The notes under the pieces were generated by a model, which was not told the DNA's origin, ran no database searches, and was given only the letters and a program-made list of their open reading frames with translations. Made by a program: the position numbers and the translations under genes. A DNA stretch of 64,000 bases from Flavimobilis marinus. Lineage in GTDB: Bacteria; Actinomycetota; Actinomycetes; Actinomycetales; Cellulomonadaceae. Below, piece after piece: positions 39,122-48,289 of this stretch (within the stretch, counting starts at the first letter, position 1; every line of letters begins with the position of its first letter). The stretch covers positions 1 to 64,000 of the forward strand of contig NZ_FONZ01000002.1 in the NCBI RefSeq assembly GCF_900113055.1, in the 5' to 3' direction.

Positions 39122-40369
39122 TCAGGCAGGAGCGATCACCGTGCCCTTGGGGATCACCGTGATGCCGCTCTCGGTGACCGTCAGACCGCGGGACTCGTCG
39201 AGCTCGCGATCGAACCCGACCCGGGCGTTCTCCAGGATCGTGACGTTCTTGTCCACGATGCACCGGTGCACCTGCGCGTGCCGGTGCACGATCACGTCGT
39301 CCATCAGCACCGAGTCGTCCACCGTGGACCACGAGTGCAGATACGTGCCAGGAGACAGGATCGATCCCGCCGCGGTGCCGCCCGAGACGATCACCCCCGG
39401 CGACACGATCGAGTCCGCCGCGTGCCCCAGGCGTCCCCGCCCGGCGTGCACGAACTTCGCGGGCGGCAGCCCGGTGTAGCCCGTGAAGACCGGCCACTGG
39501 TTGTTGTACAGGTTGAACACCGGCGAGATCGAGATCAGGTCGCGGTTCGCGTCGTAGTACGCGTCGATCGTCCCGACGTCGCGCCAGTAGTCGCGGTCGC
39601 GGTCCGTGGACCCCGGCACGTCGTTGCGGATGAAGTCGTACAGCCCGGCGGTCCCGCGCTCGACGAAGTACGGGACGATGTCGCCGCCCATGTCGTGCTT
39701 GGAGTTCGGGTTCGCGGAGTCCTTGGTGACGGCCTCGACGAGAGCGTCGGCGTTCGCGATGTAGTTGCCCATCGACGCGAGGATCTCGTTCGGGGAGTCG
39801 ACCAGACCCACCGGGTCGGTCGGCTTCTCCAGGAACGCCCGGATGCGCGTGGGGTCGTTCGGGTCCGCGTCGACGACGCCGAACTGGTCGGCTTGGTCGA
39901 TCGGCTGGCGGATGCCCGCCACGGTGAGCTCGGCCCCGGACTCGATGTGCGCGTCGAGCATCTGGGAGAAGTCCATCCGGTACACGTGGTCGGCACCGAC
40001 GACGACGACGTAGTCGGGACGCTCCTCGCGGATGATGTTCAGGCACTGGTAGATCGCGTCGGCGCTGCCCAGGTACCAGTGCTTGCCCACGCGCTGCTGC
40101 GCGGGCACGGGAGCGACGAAGTTCCCCAGCAGGGCCGACATCCGCCACGTCTTCGTGATGTGCCGGTCGAGGCTGTGGGACTTGTACTGGGTGAGCACGA
40201 CGATGTGCAAGTAGTGCGAGTTGACGAGGTTCGAGAGGGCGAAGTCCACCAGGCGGTAGATGCCTCCGAACGGCACCGCGGGCTTGGCCCGGTCTGCCGT
40301 CAAGGGCATGAGTCGCTTGCCCTCTCCACCTGCGAGGACGATTGCTAGGACACGCGGCGCTGCTGCCAT
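39122..40369 (-). CDS. glgC: Glucose-1-phosphate adenylyltransferase
   Basis: A 415-aa ADP-glucose pyrophosphorylase. The N-terminal nucleotidyltransferase motif [20 protein letters not shown] is followed by [29 protein letters not shown], and [10 protein letters not shown]-terminal left-handed beta-helix follows ([20 protein letters not shown]). It makes ADP-glucose for the glycogen/maltosyl route and is transcribed away from glgA. The ATG at 40369 appears leaderless (see the promoter entry). Confidence 0.95.
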   Translation of the reverse strand: MAAAPRVLAIVLAGGEGKRLMPLTADRAKPAVPFGGIYRLVDFALSNLVNSHYLHIVVLTQYKSHSLDRHITKTWRMSALLGNFVAPVPAQQRVGKHWYLGSADAIYQCLNIIREERPDYVVVVGADHVYRMDFSQMLDAHIESGAELTVAGIRQPIDQADQFGVVDADPNDPTRIRAFLEKPTDPVGLVDSPNEILASMGNYIANADALVEAVTKDSANPNSKHDMGGDIVPYFVERGTAGLYDFIRNDVPGSTDRDRDYWRDVGTIDAYYDANRDLISISPVFNLYNNQWPVFTGYTGLPPAKFVHAGRGRLGHAADSIVSPGVIVSGGTAAGSILSPGTYLHSWSTVDDSVLMDDVIVHRHAQVHRCIVDKNVTILENARVGFDRELDESRGLTVTESGITVIPKGTVIAPA

Positions 40370-40375
40370 GAACGC

Positions 40376-40422
40376 ACTCTATTCCCAGTTGCGTTACATC
40401 CGCATGACTTTGGGCTTACCGT
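40376..40422. promoter_or_regulatory. Divergent leaderless promoters of glgC and glgA
   Basis: For glgA (+): -35-like TTACAT (40394-40399), 17 bp, then -10-like TACCGT (40417-40422), 7 nt before the GTG start. For glgC (-): -10-like TAGAGT (40381-40376) with 6 nt to its ATG; its -35 region (about 40399-40404) overlaps that of glgA. Neither start has a Shine-Dalgarno. Both mRNAs should start at the start codon. The overlap means the two promoters could compete or share one regulator. Confidence 0.55.
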
Positions 40423-40429
40423 CTGTGGT

Positions 40430-41653
40430 GTGAGAGTCGACCTGCTGACGCGCGAGTACCCACCCTTCGTCTACGGGGGCGCCGGCGTGCACGTCGCCGA
40501 GCTCGCCGCGGTCCTGACGCGGCACGTGGACGTGTACGTCCGCTGCTTCGACGGACCACGCGAACCCGACCCCACGTCGTCGGGCGCTGGCGGCCCGAAG
40601 GTGACGGGGTACGCCCCACTCGACGCGCTCGCGGGCGCCAACGCCGCGCTCGGCACGTTCGGCGTCGACCTCGCCATGGCGGCCGACGTTGCAGGCGCCG
40701 ACCTCGTGCACTCCCACACCTGGTACGCGAACCTCGCCGGGCACGTCGCCGGCCTGCTGCACGGCATCCCGCACGTGCTCACCGCGCACTCGCTCGAGCC
40801 CATGCGGCCGTGGAAGGCCGAGCAGCTCGGCGGCGGGTACGCCCTGTCGTCGTGGGCCGAGGCCACCGCCTACGCCGGCGCCGCCGCCGTCATCGCCGTC
40901 AGCGAGGGCATGCGCGGGGACATCCTGCGCGCCCACCCCGACCTCGACCCGGCGCGCGTGCGGGTAGTGCACAACGGCATCGACCTCGAGCGCTGGCGCC
41001 GGCCCGAGCGCGAGCAGGCCGCCGCGATCGCTCGCGGCCTCGGGATCGACCCGGACCGCCCCGCGGTCGTCTTCGTCGGGCGCATCACCCGCCAGAAGGG
41101 CCTGCCGCACCTGCTCGCCGCCGCGCGCGAGCTCTCGCCCGAGACTCAGCTCGTGCTGTGCGCCAGCTCGCCCGACACCCCGGAGATCGCTGCGGAGGTG
41201 ACCACCGCCCTCGAGGAGCTGCGGCGCCACCGCGACGGCGTGATCTGGATCGACCGGATGCTGCCGCGCGAGGAGCTCATCGCCGTCATCGCGTCCTCGA
41301 CCGTCTTCGCCTGCCCGTCCGTCTACGAGCCGCTCGGCATCGTCAACCTCGAGGCCATGGCCCTGGGTGTGCCCGTGGTCGCCTCAGCGGTGGGCGGCAT
41401 CCCCGAGGTCGTCGACGACGGCGTCACGGGGCTCCTCGTCAACGTGGAGTCCGCCCCCGGCGACCCCACGGGAGAGCCCGTCGACCCCGCGCGCTTCGCG
41501 AGCGACCTCGCGACCGCGCTGCGCGCCGTCGTCGACGACCCCGAGCGCGCCGCCCAGATGGGCGCCCGTGCCCGGACCCGCGTCGAGGACCACTTCTCGT
41601 GGGACGCCGTCGCCGAGCGGACCGTGGAGGTCTACCGCTCGATCCTGGCGTAG
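40430..41653 (+). CDS. glgA: Glycogen synthase, actinobacterial GlgA type
   Basis: A 407-aa GT-B enzyme of family GT4. MRVDLLTREYPPFVYGGAGVH opens with the KxGG-like GGAG loop; VHSHTWYANLAGH is near the acceptor site; VGRITRQKGLPHLLAAA binds the nucleotide sugar; CPSVYEPLGIVNLEAMALG contains the EX7E motif. This short type is found in actinobacteria and pairs with glgC. In mycobacteria the homologue (GlgM) makes maltose-1-phosphate for the GlgE route, so the product may be that rather than glycogen itself. Its end overlaps the convergent next gene by 22 nt. Confidence 0.92.
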   Translation: MRVDLLTREYPPFVYGGAGVHVAELAAVLTRHVDVYVRCFDGPREPDPTSSGAGGPKVTGYAPLDALAGANAALGTFGVDLAMAADVAGADLVHSHTWYANLAGHVAGLLHGIPHVLTAHSLEPMRPWKAEQLGGGYALSSWAEATAYAGAAAVIAVSEGMRGDILRAHPDLDPARVRVVHNGIDLERWRRPEREQAAAIARGLGIDPDRPAVVFVGRITRQKGLPHLLAAARELSPETQLVLCASSPDTPEIAAEVTTALEELRRHRDGVIWIDRMLPREELIAVIASSTVFACPSVYEPLGIVNLEAMALGVPVVASAVGGIPEVVDDGVTGLLVNVESAPGDPTGEPVDPARFASDLATALRAVVDDPERAAQMGARARTRVEDHFSWDAVAERTVEVYRSILA

Positions 41654-42444
41654 GTCGCCGCCGCGATCGCGCGACGAGCCACGCGCAGCACCTCGAGGAG
41701 CGCGGCGCGGCTCTGGTCCGCCTGCCACACGTTGACCGCGCCACCGCCGCTCGTGTCCTCGAGGGCGAGCTCGGCGATCGCCTTGAGCCGCACTGCCAAC
41801 GAGAGCGCGGCCAGCCGGCGCGGCGTGATCGAGGGCAGGTCCTCGTCGGTCAGGCGGGCGTCGCGCAGCTGGGCGATGCCGTCCTTGACCTCCGGGCGCC
41901 ACATCCCCAGCTCGAGGTCCATGATCGTCGACGTCGCGTGCGTCAGCCCCGTGCGCAGCTGGCTCTCGGCCTCGGCCAGCGAGCCGATCGCGCCGTGGAA
42001 TGCCGTCTCCCACTCGTCGACCTGCGCCACGTGCCACGTCACCACGTGCCCGAAGTCCCACTCGCTGCCGAACTGCTGGACGTCAGGCACCGCGATGAGG
42101 TGGCGCTCGCGGCCGCCGAGCAGGAGGCACTCGCCCGCTGTGACGGGGTCCGGCGTGCCCGCGTGGTACTGGTCCTGCGCGCGCGGCACGGCGGCGACGT
42201 CGCCGGGGACGGGCAGGAGTGCCGCGACCGTCAGTACCGAGCTCTGGACCTCCGCGATGAGGCTCGCGAGGTCCCACGTGCCGTCCCGGGTGAGGAGGCG
42301 ATGGGGTTCGTCGCTGCCCTGGACGGCCGTGGCGATGCGCTCTGCGGGGGCGTCGGTGCTCAGCCAGAGCGCCAGACGCACGCTGCGGGGGAGGAGGACG
42401 TTGGACACGGGGCTCACGATACCGCCGAGGTCCGCACGGCTCAT
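41632..42444 (-). CDS. Hypothetical protein (270 aa)
   Basis: No family recognised with certainty. The sequence is soluble and mixed alpha/beta in the first 150 residues (LLPRSVRLALWLSTDAP, GECLLLGGRERHLIAVP), then mostly helical (PSITPRRLAALSLAVRLKAI). ATG at 42444 was chosen because longer starts would run into the divergent ABC ATPase gene at 42492. The stop lies inside the glgA end (22-nt convergent overlap). High third-position GC supports a real gene. Confidence 0.75.
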   Translation of the reverse strand: MSRADLGGIVSPVSNVLLPRSVRLALWLSTDAPAERIATAVQGSDEPHRLLTRDGTWDLASLIAEVQSSVLTVAALLPVPGDVAAVPRAQDQYHAGTPDPVTAGECLLLGGRERHLIAVPDVQQFGSEWDFGHVVTWHVAQVDEWETAFHGAIGSLAEAESQLRTGLTHATSTIMDLELGMWRPEVKDGIAQLRDARLTDEDLPSITPRRLAALSLAVRLKAIAELALEDTSGGGAVNVWQADQSRAALLEVLRVARRAIAAATYARIER

Positions 42445-42491
42445 CGTGCTCGGCGCACCGACCGCGGGCTCACCCGATAGGCTCAGGCACC

Positions 42492-43277
42492 ATGACAGCA
42501 GCACTCGACCTGCACGACGTCACGGTCCGCCGCGGCGGCACGGCGATCCTCGACAACGTGAGCTGGACGGTCGGCGATCAGGACCGCTGGGTGGTGCTGG
42601 GGGCCAACGGGGCGGGCAAGACGTCGCTCCTGCAGATCGCCTCCGCACGCCTGCACCCGACCACCGGCACCGCGGACATCCTCGGTGAGCGCCTGGGTCG
42701 CGTCGACGTGTTCGAGCTGCGCCCGCGCATCGGACTCGCGTCCGCCGCGCTCGCCGAGCGGATCCCGCCGCGCGAGCTCGTGCGCGACGTCGTGCTCACC
42801 GCCGCCTACGGCGTCACCGGACGCTGGCGCGAGACCTACGAGAGCCACGACACGGACCGCGCCCACGACCTGCTGCGGCTCTTCGCCGTCGACCGCCTCG
42901 CGGACCGCACCTACGGCACGCTGTCCGAGGGCGAGCGCAAGCGCGTCCAGATCGCCCGCGCCCTCATGACCGACCCCGAGCTCCTGCTGCTGGACGAGCC
43001 CGCCGCCGGCCTCGACCTCGGCGGCCGCGAGGAGCTCGTTGCCGCGCTCGCGGAGCTCGCCGGCGACCGCCGCTCGCCGGTGCTCGTGCTGGTCACCCAT
43101 CACGTCGAGGAGATCCCGCCGAACTTCACGCACGGGATGATCCTGCGCGCCGGGGGAGTCCACGTCGCGGGCGCGCTCGCCGACGTCGTCACCGACGAGC
43201 ACCTGTCGAGCGGCTTCGGCGTGCCCTTGACCGTGTCGCAGACCGATGGGCGCTATGCCGCCCGCGGTGCCCGCTGA
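42492..43277 (+). CDS. Stand-alone ABC ATPase (ModF/iron-siderophore-like)
   Basis: A 261-aa ABC ATPase: Walker A GANGAGKTSLLQIA, signature LSEGERKRVQIARA, Walker B LLLLDEPAAGLDLGGREEL, H-loop VTHHVEEIP. The LSEGE form and the HHVEEIP sequence resemble ModF/YlmA-type proteins that have no membrane partner nearby. Its role is unknown. It is divergent from the 270-aa gene and followed by nfeD. Start ATG, with a weak SD. Confidence 0.85.
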   Translation: MTAALDLHDVTVRRGGTAILDNVSWTVGDQDRWVVLGANGAGKTSLLQIASARLHPTTGTADILGERLGRVDVFELRPRIGLASAALAERIPPRELVRDVVLTAAYGVTGRWRETYESHDTDRAHDLLRLFAVDRLADRTYGTLSEGERKRVQIARALMTDPELLLLDEPAAGLDLGGREELVAALAELAGDRRSPVLVLVTHHVEEIPPNFTHGMILRAGGVHVAGALADVVTDEHLSSGFGVPLTVSQTDGRYAARGAR

Positions 43278-43410
43278 CCTGGGGACAAGCAACCCCGGGC
43301 CACCTCCGCCCCTGGTAATGTTCAGGTAAATCGTCGCGTTTGACGACGGTTGCTCACCGAGGGCCGTTCCAAGCCCCGGTCGAGCGCCGACGATGCCCAC
43401 GGGGGTCATG

Positions 43411-43854
43411 ATGGAGTGGTACTGGTGGCTGGCGATCATGCTGGTCCTCATCGCCGTCGAGGCGATCACGCTCGACCTCGTCCTCTTCATGTTCGCGGGC
43501 GGCGCTCTCGCCGCCGCGCTGACATCACTGGCCGGCGGTGACATCACGCTGCAGATCGTCGCGTTCGCGGTGGTCTCCGGCGTCCTGCTCGGCGCGCTGC
43601 GCCCGATCCTGCTGGTCAGTCTGCGAAAACGCGGGGAACCGCTCGTGGAGACCAACGTGCACGCGCTCGCGGGTCGCCCCGCGGTCGTCGTGCAGCCTGT
43701 GAGCGAGGACGCCGGCATGGTCAAGCTCGCGGGCGAGGTCTGGAGCGCACGCGTCGTCGGCGACGGCGTGCTCGAGGTCGGCACCGACGTCGTCGTCGAA
43801 CGGATCGACGGGGCGACGGCGATCGTCGCGCCCAAGCAGGCTCACGCCGGCTGA
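43411..43854 (+). CDS. NfeD family membrane protein
   Basis: About 147 aa. Two to three membrane helices at the N-terminus (MEWYWWLAIMLVLIAVEAIT and AGGALAAALTSLAGG on) lead to a small beta-barrel (OB-fold) domain, residues about 80-145, with GRPAVVVQPV and VEVGTDVVVERIDG-like strands. NfeD proteins work with SPFH proteins in membrane microdomains, and an SPFH gene follows. ATG at 43393 and 43408 are alternative starts; 43411 has GGGGG 5 nt upstream. Confidence 0.88.
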   Translation: MEWYWWLAIMLVLIAVEAITLDLVLFMFAGGALAAALTSLAGGDITLQIVAFAVVSGVLLGALRPILLVSLRKRGEPLVETNVHALAGRPAVVVQPVSEDAGMVKLAGEVWSARVVGDGVLEVGTDVVVERIDGATAIVAPKQAHAG

Positions 43855-43909
43855 CCCAGCCGGCCGCACACCTACGCACAACCAGGCATCTCACAGGGGA
43901 GTGGAACGT

Positions 43910-45100
43910 ATGAACGAACCCATCAGCGTCGGCTGGATCATGGCCGCGGTGATCGCGCTCGTCGTGATCATCGTGATCGGCAAGTCGGTACGCATCGTGC
44001 CGCAGGCCCAGTCATGGCTCGTCGAGCGGCTCGGTCGCTACTCGCACACCTTCGAGGCCGGGCTGCACCTGCTGATCCCGTTCGTCGACCGCGTGCGCGC
44101 CCAGGTCGACCTGCGCGAGCAGGTCGTGTCCTTCCCGCCGCAGCCGGTGATCACCTCGGACAACCTCGTGGTGAGCATCGACACGGTCATCTACTTCCAG
44201 GTCACGGACCCCAAGTCCGCGGTCTACGAGATCGCCAACTACATCATCGGTATCGAGCAGCTCACCGTCACCACGCTGCGTAACGTCATCGGCTCGATGG
44301 ACCTCGAGCAGACCCTCACCAGCCGCGACCAGATCAACGGTCAGCTGCGCGGGGTGCTCGACGAGGCCACCGGCCGCTGGGGCATCCGCGTGAACCGCGT
44401 GGAGCTCAAGTCGATCGACCCGCCCCAGAGCATCCAGGGCGCGATGGAGCAGCAGATGCGCGCCGAGCGTGACCGCCGCGCCGCGATCCTCCAGGCCGAG
44501 GGTGTCAAGCAGTCGCAGATCCTCACGGCCGAGGGCGAGAAGCAGTCCGCGATCCTGCGGGCCGAGGGCTCGGCCCAGGCCCGGATCCTCGAGGCCGAGG
44601 GTGAGTCCCGCGCGATCCTCCAGGTGTTCGACGCCATCCACGAGGGCGACGCCGACCCCAAGCTGCTCGCGTACCAGTACCTGCAGACGCTCCCGCAGAT
44701 CGCTCAGGGTCCGGCCAGCAAGATGTGGCTCGTCCCGACGGAGTTCACCTCGGCGCTCGGTGCCGTGGTGCAGGGTCTGGGTGGCGGCGCCGGCGGCCCC
44801 GAGGCTCCGGCCGACTCCGCCGCCCGCGAGGACCGGCAGCGCAACCGCCAGTCGTTCACGTCCGGCGCGCTGGCCGACCCGGCCGAGGCGCTGGCCGAGG
44901 CACGTCGTCAGGCGCAGGCAGCCACGGCCGACGCGACCAGCGCTGGCCAGCGGTCCGGTCGCCCCCGTGACCGCAAGGTCGAGGCCGGGCAGCAGCCGGG
45001 CACGCCGTCGTCGCACCCGTCGACGCCCGCCGTGCCGCCGACGCCCCCGGCTCCGCAGCCGCCGGCACCCCAGCCGCCGGTCGCTGACCCCGAGCAGTAG
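43910..45100 (+). CDS. SPFH/Band 7 (stomatin-like) membrane protein
   Basis: About 396 aa. N-terminal helix (IMAAVIALVVIIVIGKSV) then the SPFH domain: RIVPQAQSWLVERLGRYSHT, LREQVVSFPPQPVITSDNL, VTTLRNVIGSMDLEQTLTSR. A long alpha-helical coiled coil follows, rich in the repeat QAEGxKQSxILxAEGEKQ. The C-terminal 90 residues are disordered and end in a Pro/Ala repeat. It forms large oligomeric cages in the membrane and pairs with the NfeD protein upstream (55-nt gap). ATG at 43910 was chosen over the GTG 9 nt upstream because GGGGAG fits it better. Confidence 0.93.
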   Translation: MNEPISVGWIMAAVIALVVIIVIGKSVRIVPQAQSWLVERLGRYSHTFEAGLHLLIPFVDRVRAQVDLREQVVSFPPQPVITSDNLVVSIDTVIYFQVTDPKSAVYEIANYIIGIEQLTVTTLRNVIGSMDLEQTLTSRDQINGQLRGVLDEATGRWGIRVNRVELKSIDPPQSIQGAMEQQMRAERDRRAAILQAEGVKQSQILTAEGEKQSAILRAEGSAQARILEAEGESRAILQVFDAIHEGDADPKLLAYQYLQTLPQIAQGPASKMWLVPTEFTSALGAVVQGLGGGAGGPEAPADSAAREDRQRNRQSFTSGALADPAEALAEARRQAQAATADATSAGQRSGRPRDRKVEAGQQPGTPSSHPSTPAVPPTPPAPQPPAPQPPVADPEQ

Positions 45101-45113
45101 CAGGCACCACCCA

Positions 45114-45144
45114 GGCCCCCGTCGAGCACCGCTCGGCGGGGTCC
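45114..45144 (+). terminator. Probable terminator after the SPFH gene
   Basis: A 14-bp hairpin, GGCCCCCGTCGAGC pairing with GCTCGGCGGGGTCC over loop ACC, with two G-U pairs. It starts 13 nt after the SPFH stop. There is no T-run, as often in this phylum. It separates the NfeD-SPFH pair from the MFS gene. Confidence 0.55.
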
Positions 45145-45211
45145 TGCGCGTCCACGGCGAAGGTCCGGGAGTCCTGCGCGAACACGGGCGCGGACCTGCG
45201 ACGATGGACCG

Positions 45212-46438
45212 GTGCCACCGACACCCCCGAGCTCAGTCCGCACGACGGACGAGACATTCACCCGCGACACCCTCACGCTGAGCCTGTACGGCACCTTCAT
45301 GACCTGGGGGTGGTTCCTGTACTCGTTCAACCCCTCGGTCACGCTCGTGGCCGCCGAGCTGGGCATCTCCCGGGCCGTCGCGGGCCTGCACGGCACGTCC
45401 GTGGCGGTCGGGTCTGTGCTCGCCGGGCTGATCGTCGCTCGGCTGGTCGTGCGGTTCGGCCGCCGCAACGCACTCGTGGGCGCGCTCGCGCTCGTCGTCG
45501 TGGGCGTCGCGGTCCTCACCCTTGGGCCAGGGATCGCGTCGACGCTCAGCGGAGTGTTCGTCATCGCCGTCGGCTGCAACATCGCCGTCGCGTCCTCCCA
45601 GGTGGCGCTGTCGCTGCACCACGGGCGCGCGAGCTCCGCCGCGATCACCGAGGCGAACGGCGTCGGGTCCGGCGTCGGGCTCGTCGGACCGCTCGCCGTC
45701 GGCCTGACCGTCGGCATCGGGTGGGGCTGGCGACCGGCCGTCGCCGTCGTCGCGCTGCTCGCGGTCTTCACGGCCTGGCGCGTGTCCCGGCGTCAGGACC
45801 TCGACGTCACCGCCCCGGCGCTTCCCGCCCGGACCGACGGCGAGCCCGCGACCATCCCCACGGCCTCGCCCGGCGCCAAGCGCGCCATGTGGTGGTTCCT
45901 CGCGGCGGTCATCGCGGCGCTGTCACTCGAGAACGCGACGACGTACTGGGCGACCGACCTGATCATCAGCCGCACCGGAGCCGACGACGGCATCGCCGCC
46001 GCCGCGACGGCCGGCCTGGTCGCGGGCATGACGCTCATCCGGTTCGTCGTCGGCCCGCTGACCGCCCGCATCGCGCCCGTGCACCTGCTCGCGGGCTCGT
46101 TCCTGTTCGCGATCATCGGCTGGTTCGTCCTCTGGACGACGACGTCGACCACCGTCGCGCTCGTCGGCCTCTTCCTGGCCGGGGTCGGGTACGGCGCCCA
46201 GTACCCGTTGTCGATCGCCCTGCTGCTGCGCGTCGCCGGGGGCGCCGTCGACCGGGCCCAGTCCCGGGCGACGTACGCGGGTGGCATCGCCATGGGCGTC
46301 GCCCCGTTCGCGCTCGGTGCGCTGGCCGACGCCTCGGGTGCGCACACAGCGTTCCTGGTCGTCCCCGTCCTGGCCTTGGTCGGCGCGGCTGCGGCGTTCG
46401 CTGGCGGTCGCTCGGCGGCACGAGGGGCGGCCGCGTGA
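45212..46438 (+). CDS. MFS transporter
   Basis: A 408-aa protein with 12 predicted helices. The family signature between helices 2 and 3 reads ARLVVRFGRRNALVGALA; a second, degenerate copy is in the C-terminal half (GPLTARIAPVHLLAG). The N-terminal 20 residues are hydrophilic. The substrate is unknown. The GTG start has no SD. Its stop overlaps the rRNA methyltransferase start by 4 nt, an unusual pairing of transporter and methyltransferase. Confidence 0.87.
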   Translation: MPPTPPSSVRTTDETFTRDTLTLSLYGTFMTWGWFLYSFNPSVTLVAAELGISRAVAGLHGTSVAVGSVLAGLIVARLVVRFGRRNALVGALALVVVGVAVLTLGPGIASTLSGVFVIAVGCNIAVASSQVALSLHHGRASSAAITEANGVGSGVGLVGPLAVGLTVGIGWGWRPAVAVVALLAVFTAWRVSRRQDLDVTAPALPARTDGEPATIPTASPGAKRAMWWFLAAVIAALSLENATTYWATDLIISRTGADDGIAAAATAGLVAGMTLIRFVVGPLTARIAPVHLLAGSFLFAIIGWFVLWTTTSTTVALVGLFLAGVGYGAQYPLSIALLLRVAGGAVDRAQSRATYAGGIAMGVAPFALGALADASGAHTAFLVVPVLALVGAAAAFAGGRSAARGAAA

Positions 46439-47259
46439 GCGCCGTCGTCCACCTCACCGATCCCCGCGACGAGCGCGTCGCTGACTACACGAACCTCACG
46501 GACGTCGCGCTGCGCTCCAAGCACGAGCCCGCCAAGGGCCTGTTCATCGCGGAGAGCTCCAACGTGATCCGCCGCGCGATCGCCGCCGGCTACCGGCCCC
46601 GGTCGTTCTTCATGTCCGAGCGGTGGCTCGAGTCCATGGCCGAGGTCACCGCGCAGTTCCCCGACGTGCCGGTGTTCGTCGGGGCGCCCGACGTGCTCGA
46701 GGCCATCACCGGCTTCCACCTGCACCGCGGGGCGCTGGCCGCGATGCACCGCCCGCCGCTGCCCGCCGTGCGCGACCTGCTCGCGTCGGCTCGTGGGGGC
46801 CTGGGCGCGCGGCGCGTCGCCGTGCTCGAGGACATCGTCGACCACACCAACGTCGGGGCGATCTTCCGCGGCGCCGCGGCGCTCGGGGTCGACGCCGTGC
46901 TGGTCTCCCCGCGCTGCGCCGACCCGTTCTACCGGCGCTCGGTGCGCGTGTCGATGGGGACGGTGTTCCAGGTGCCGTGGACGCGGCTCGAGAGCTGGCC
47001 CGCGGGGGTCGAGGAGCTGCGGGCGGAGGGGTTCACGGTCGCGGCGCTGGCGTTGAGCGACGACTCGATCACGCTGGACGAGTTCGTCTCCCGCGGGCAC
47101 GAGAAGGCGGCGTTCGTGTTCGGGACCGAGGGCCACGGGCTCGCGGCAGACACGCTGGCGGCGGTGGACGCGGTGGTGCGGATCCCGATGGCCGGGGGAG
47201 TGGACTCGCTGAACGTCGCGGCGTCGGCGGCCGTGGTGTTCTATGCGACGCGCCCGTGA
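46435..47259 (+). CDS. TrmH/SpoU family RNA 2'-O-methyltransferase
   Basis: A 274-aa SPOUT enzyme. An N-terminal substrate-binding domain (EPAKGLFIAESSNVIRRAI) is followed by the trefoil-knot catalytic domain. Motif 1: HTNVGAIFRGAAALGVDAVL with the catalytic arginine. Motif 2: FVFGTEGHGL. Motif 3: IPMAGGVDSLNVAASAAV. It 2'-O-methylates ribose in tRNA or rRNA; the site cannot be read. GTG start overlaps the MFS stop. A thiostrepton-type resistance role is possible but not indicated. Confidence 0.92.
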   Translation: MSAVVHLTDPRDERVADYTNLTDVALRSKHEPAKGLFIAESSNVIRRAIAAGYRPRSFFMSERWLESMAEVTAQFPDVPVFVGAPDVLEAITGFHLHRGALAAMHRPPLPAVRDLLASARGGLGARRVAVLEDIVDHTNVGAIFRGAAALGVDAVLVSPRCADPFYRRSVRVSMGTVFQVPWTRLESWPAGVEELRAEGFTVAALALSDDSITLDEFVSRGHEKAAFVFGTEGHGLAADTLAAVDAVVRIPMAGGVDSLNVAASAAVVFYATRP

Positions 47260-47272
47260 CAGGCTGGTCCGC

Positions 47273-47662
47273 GTGAACACACTGCTGAACGTGATCTGGC
47301 TGATCTTCGCCGGCTTCTGGTTGGCCCTCGGGTACGTCGTGGCTGGCGTGATCTGCTGCGTGCTGATCGTGACCATCCCGTTCGGCATCGCGTCCTTCCG
47401 GATCGCCGGCTACGCGCTGTGGCCGTTCGGGCGCACGGTCGTCGACAAGCCGACGGCGGGCGCGTTCTCGACGATCGGCAACGTCATCTGGTTCCTCGTC
47501 GCCGGGATCTGGTTGGCGATCAGTCACGTCCTCACCTCGATCCCGCTGTTCCTCTCGATCATCGGGATCCCGCTCGGGATCGCGAACCTCAAGATGATCC
47601 CGGTGTCGCTGCTGCCGCTCGGCAAGGACATCGTCCCGACCTCCCGCGGGTATGCCCGCTAG
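47273..47662 (+). CDS. YccF domain inner membrane protein
   Basis: A 129-aa protein with two repeated halves, each with a hydrophobic pair around IPFGIASFRIAGYALWPFG and IPLGIANLKMIPVSLLPLG, the YccF (DUF307) repeat. About four membrane helices. Function unknown. The GTG at 47273 lies 14 nt after the methyltransferase stop. An in-frame upstream start at 47243 would overlap that gene. Confidence 0.88.
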   Translation: MNTLLNVIWLIFAGFWLALGYVVAGVICCVLIVTIPFGIASFRIAGYALWPFGRTVVDKPTAGAFSTIGNVIWFLVAGIWLAISHVLTSIPLFLSIIGIPLGIANLKMIPVSLLPLGKDIVPTSRGYAR

Positions 47663-47737
47663 CCGGATGCGTGCCCGCTCCTAGCGGCGCGAGAGCGCCA
47701 CCTGGTTAGATGAGCGCACTCGACACGGGGGTGGAGC

Positions 47738-48172
47738 ATGCGCAGACGAACAGTGCTGGCCGCGGCCGGCCTCGCGCTGCTGCTGGCAGGGTGCGCCGGT
47801 CCGGACGAAGCCGGACAGGCGGGTGCCGCCGGCGAGACGATCGATGCTGCGGGCGTCACCGTGTTGATCGGGCCACCGTCTGAGGCCGCCATGACCGCGC
47901 TGCTCAGCGGAGAGCTCACGGACCTCGACGGCTGCCTCGGCGTCGGCGAGACCGTGGTGATCTGGCCGCACGGAACAGTGGTGGAGGCCACCGACCCGCT
48001 GACCATCGCCATACCTGGCGACGGCCGCGCGCGCCTGGGCCACTCCATCGAGGTGGGCGGGGGCGAGATCAGCGGGCCGGGGCAGTCGGCACCGACTGAC
48101 ATCGCCGGACTGACGATTCCCGCGAGCTGCGCGGAGCGTGCCGTCTGGCTGGCGGGACCCGGAAGCGCCTAG
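47738..48172 (+). CDS. Predicted lipoprotein, paralogue A
   Basis: A 144-aa protein with a lipoprotein signal peptide (MRRRTVLAAAGLALLLAGC, lipobox LAGC, C19). The mature part has GCLGVGETVVIWPHGT and DPLTIAIPGDGRARLG, then GGGEI, and a C-terminal cysteine pair region (PASCAERAVW). A close paralogue is at 53835-54245 with the same order of motifs. Function unknown; the conserved cysteines (GCLG and SCAE) may form a disulfide outside the cell. SD GGGGTGGA lies upstream. Confidence 0.82.
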   Translation: MRRRTVLAAAGLALLLAGCAGPDEAGQAGAAGETIDAAGVTVLIGPPSEAAMTALLSGELTDLDGCLGVGETVVIWPHGTVVEATDPLTIAIPGDGRARLGHSIEVGGGEISGPGQSAPTDIAGLTIPASCAERAVWLAGPGSA

Positions 48173-48289
48173 TCCTCGCCGGACTGCCAGAGCGTCAGGA
48201 CAGGCGGGGCGGCGATGCGTCGTCTAGCGTGATCGAGCATCCATTCGTACCGGGGCGCTGGCCCCGGCGGCGCTCGGGAGTCACGGCAG

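Noticed and set aside
43901-43909. GTG start for the SPFH gene at 43901
   Set aside because: The GGGGAG site would be too close to it; spacing suits the ATG at 43910.
48173-48289. Riboswitch in the leader of the BCCT transporter
   Set aside because: Only a 7-bp hairpin is visible, with none of the conserved elements of known riboswitches.
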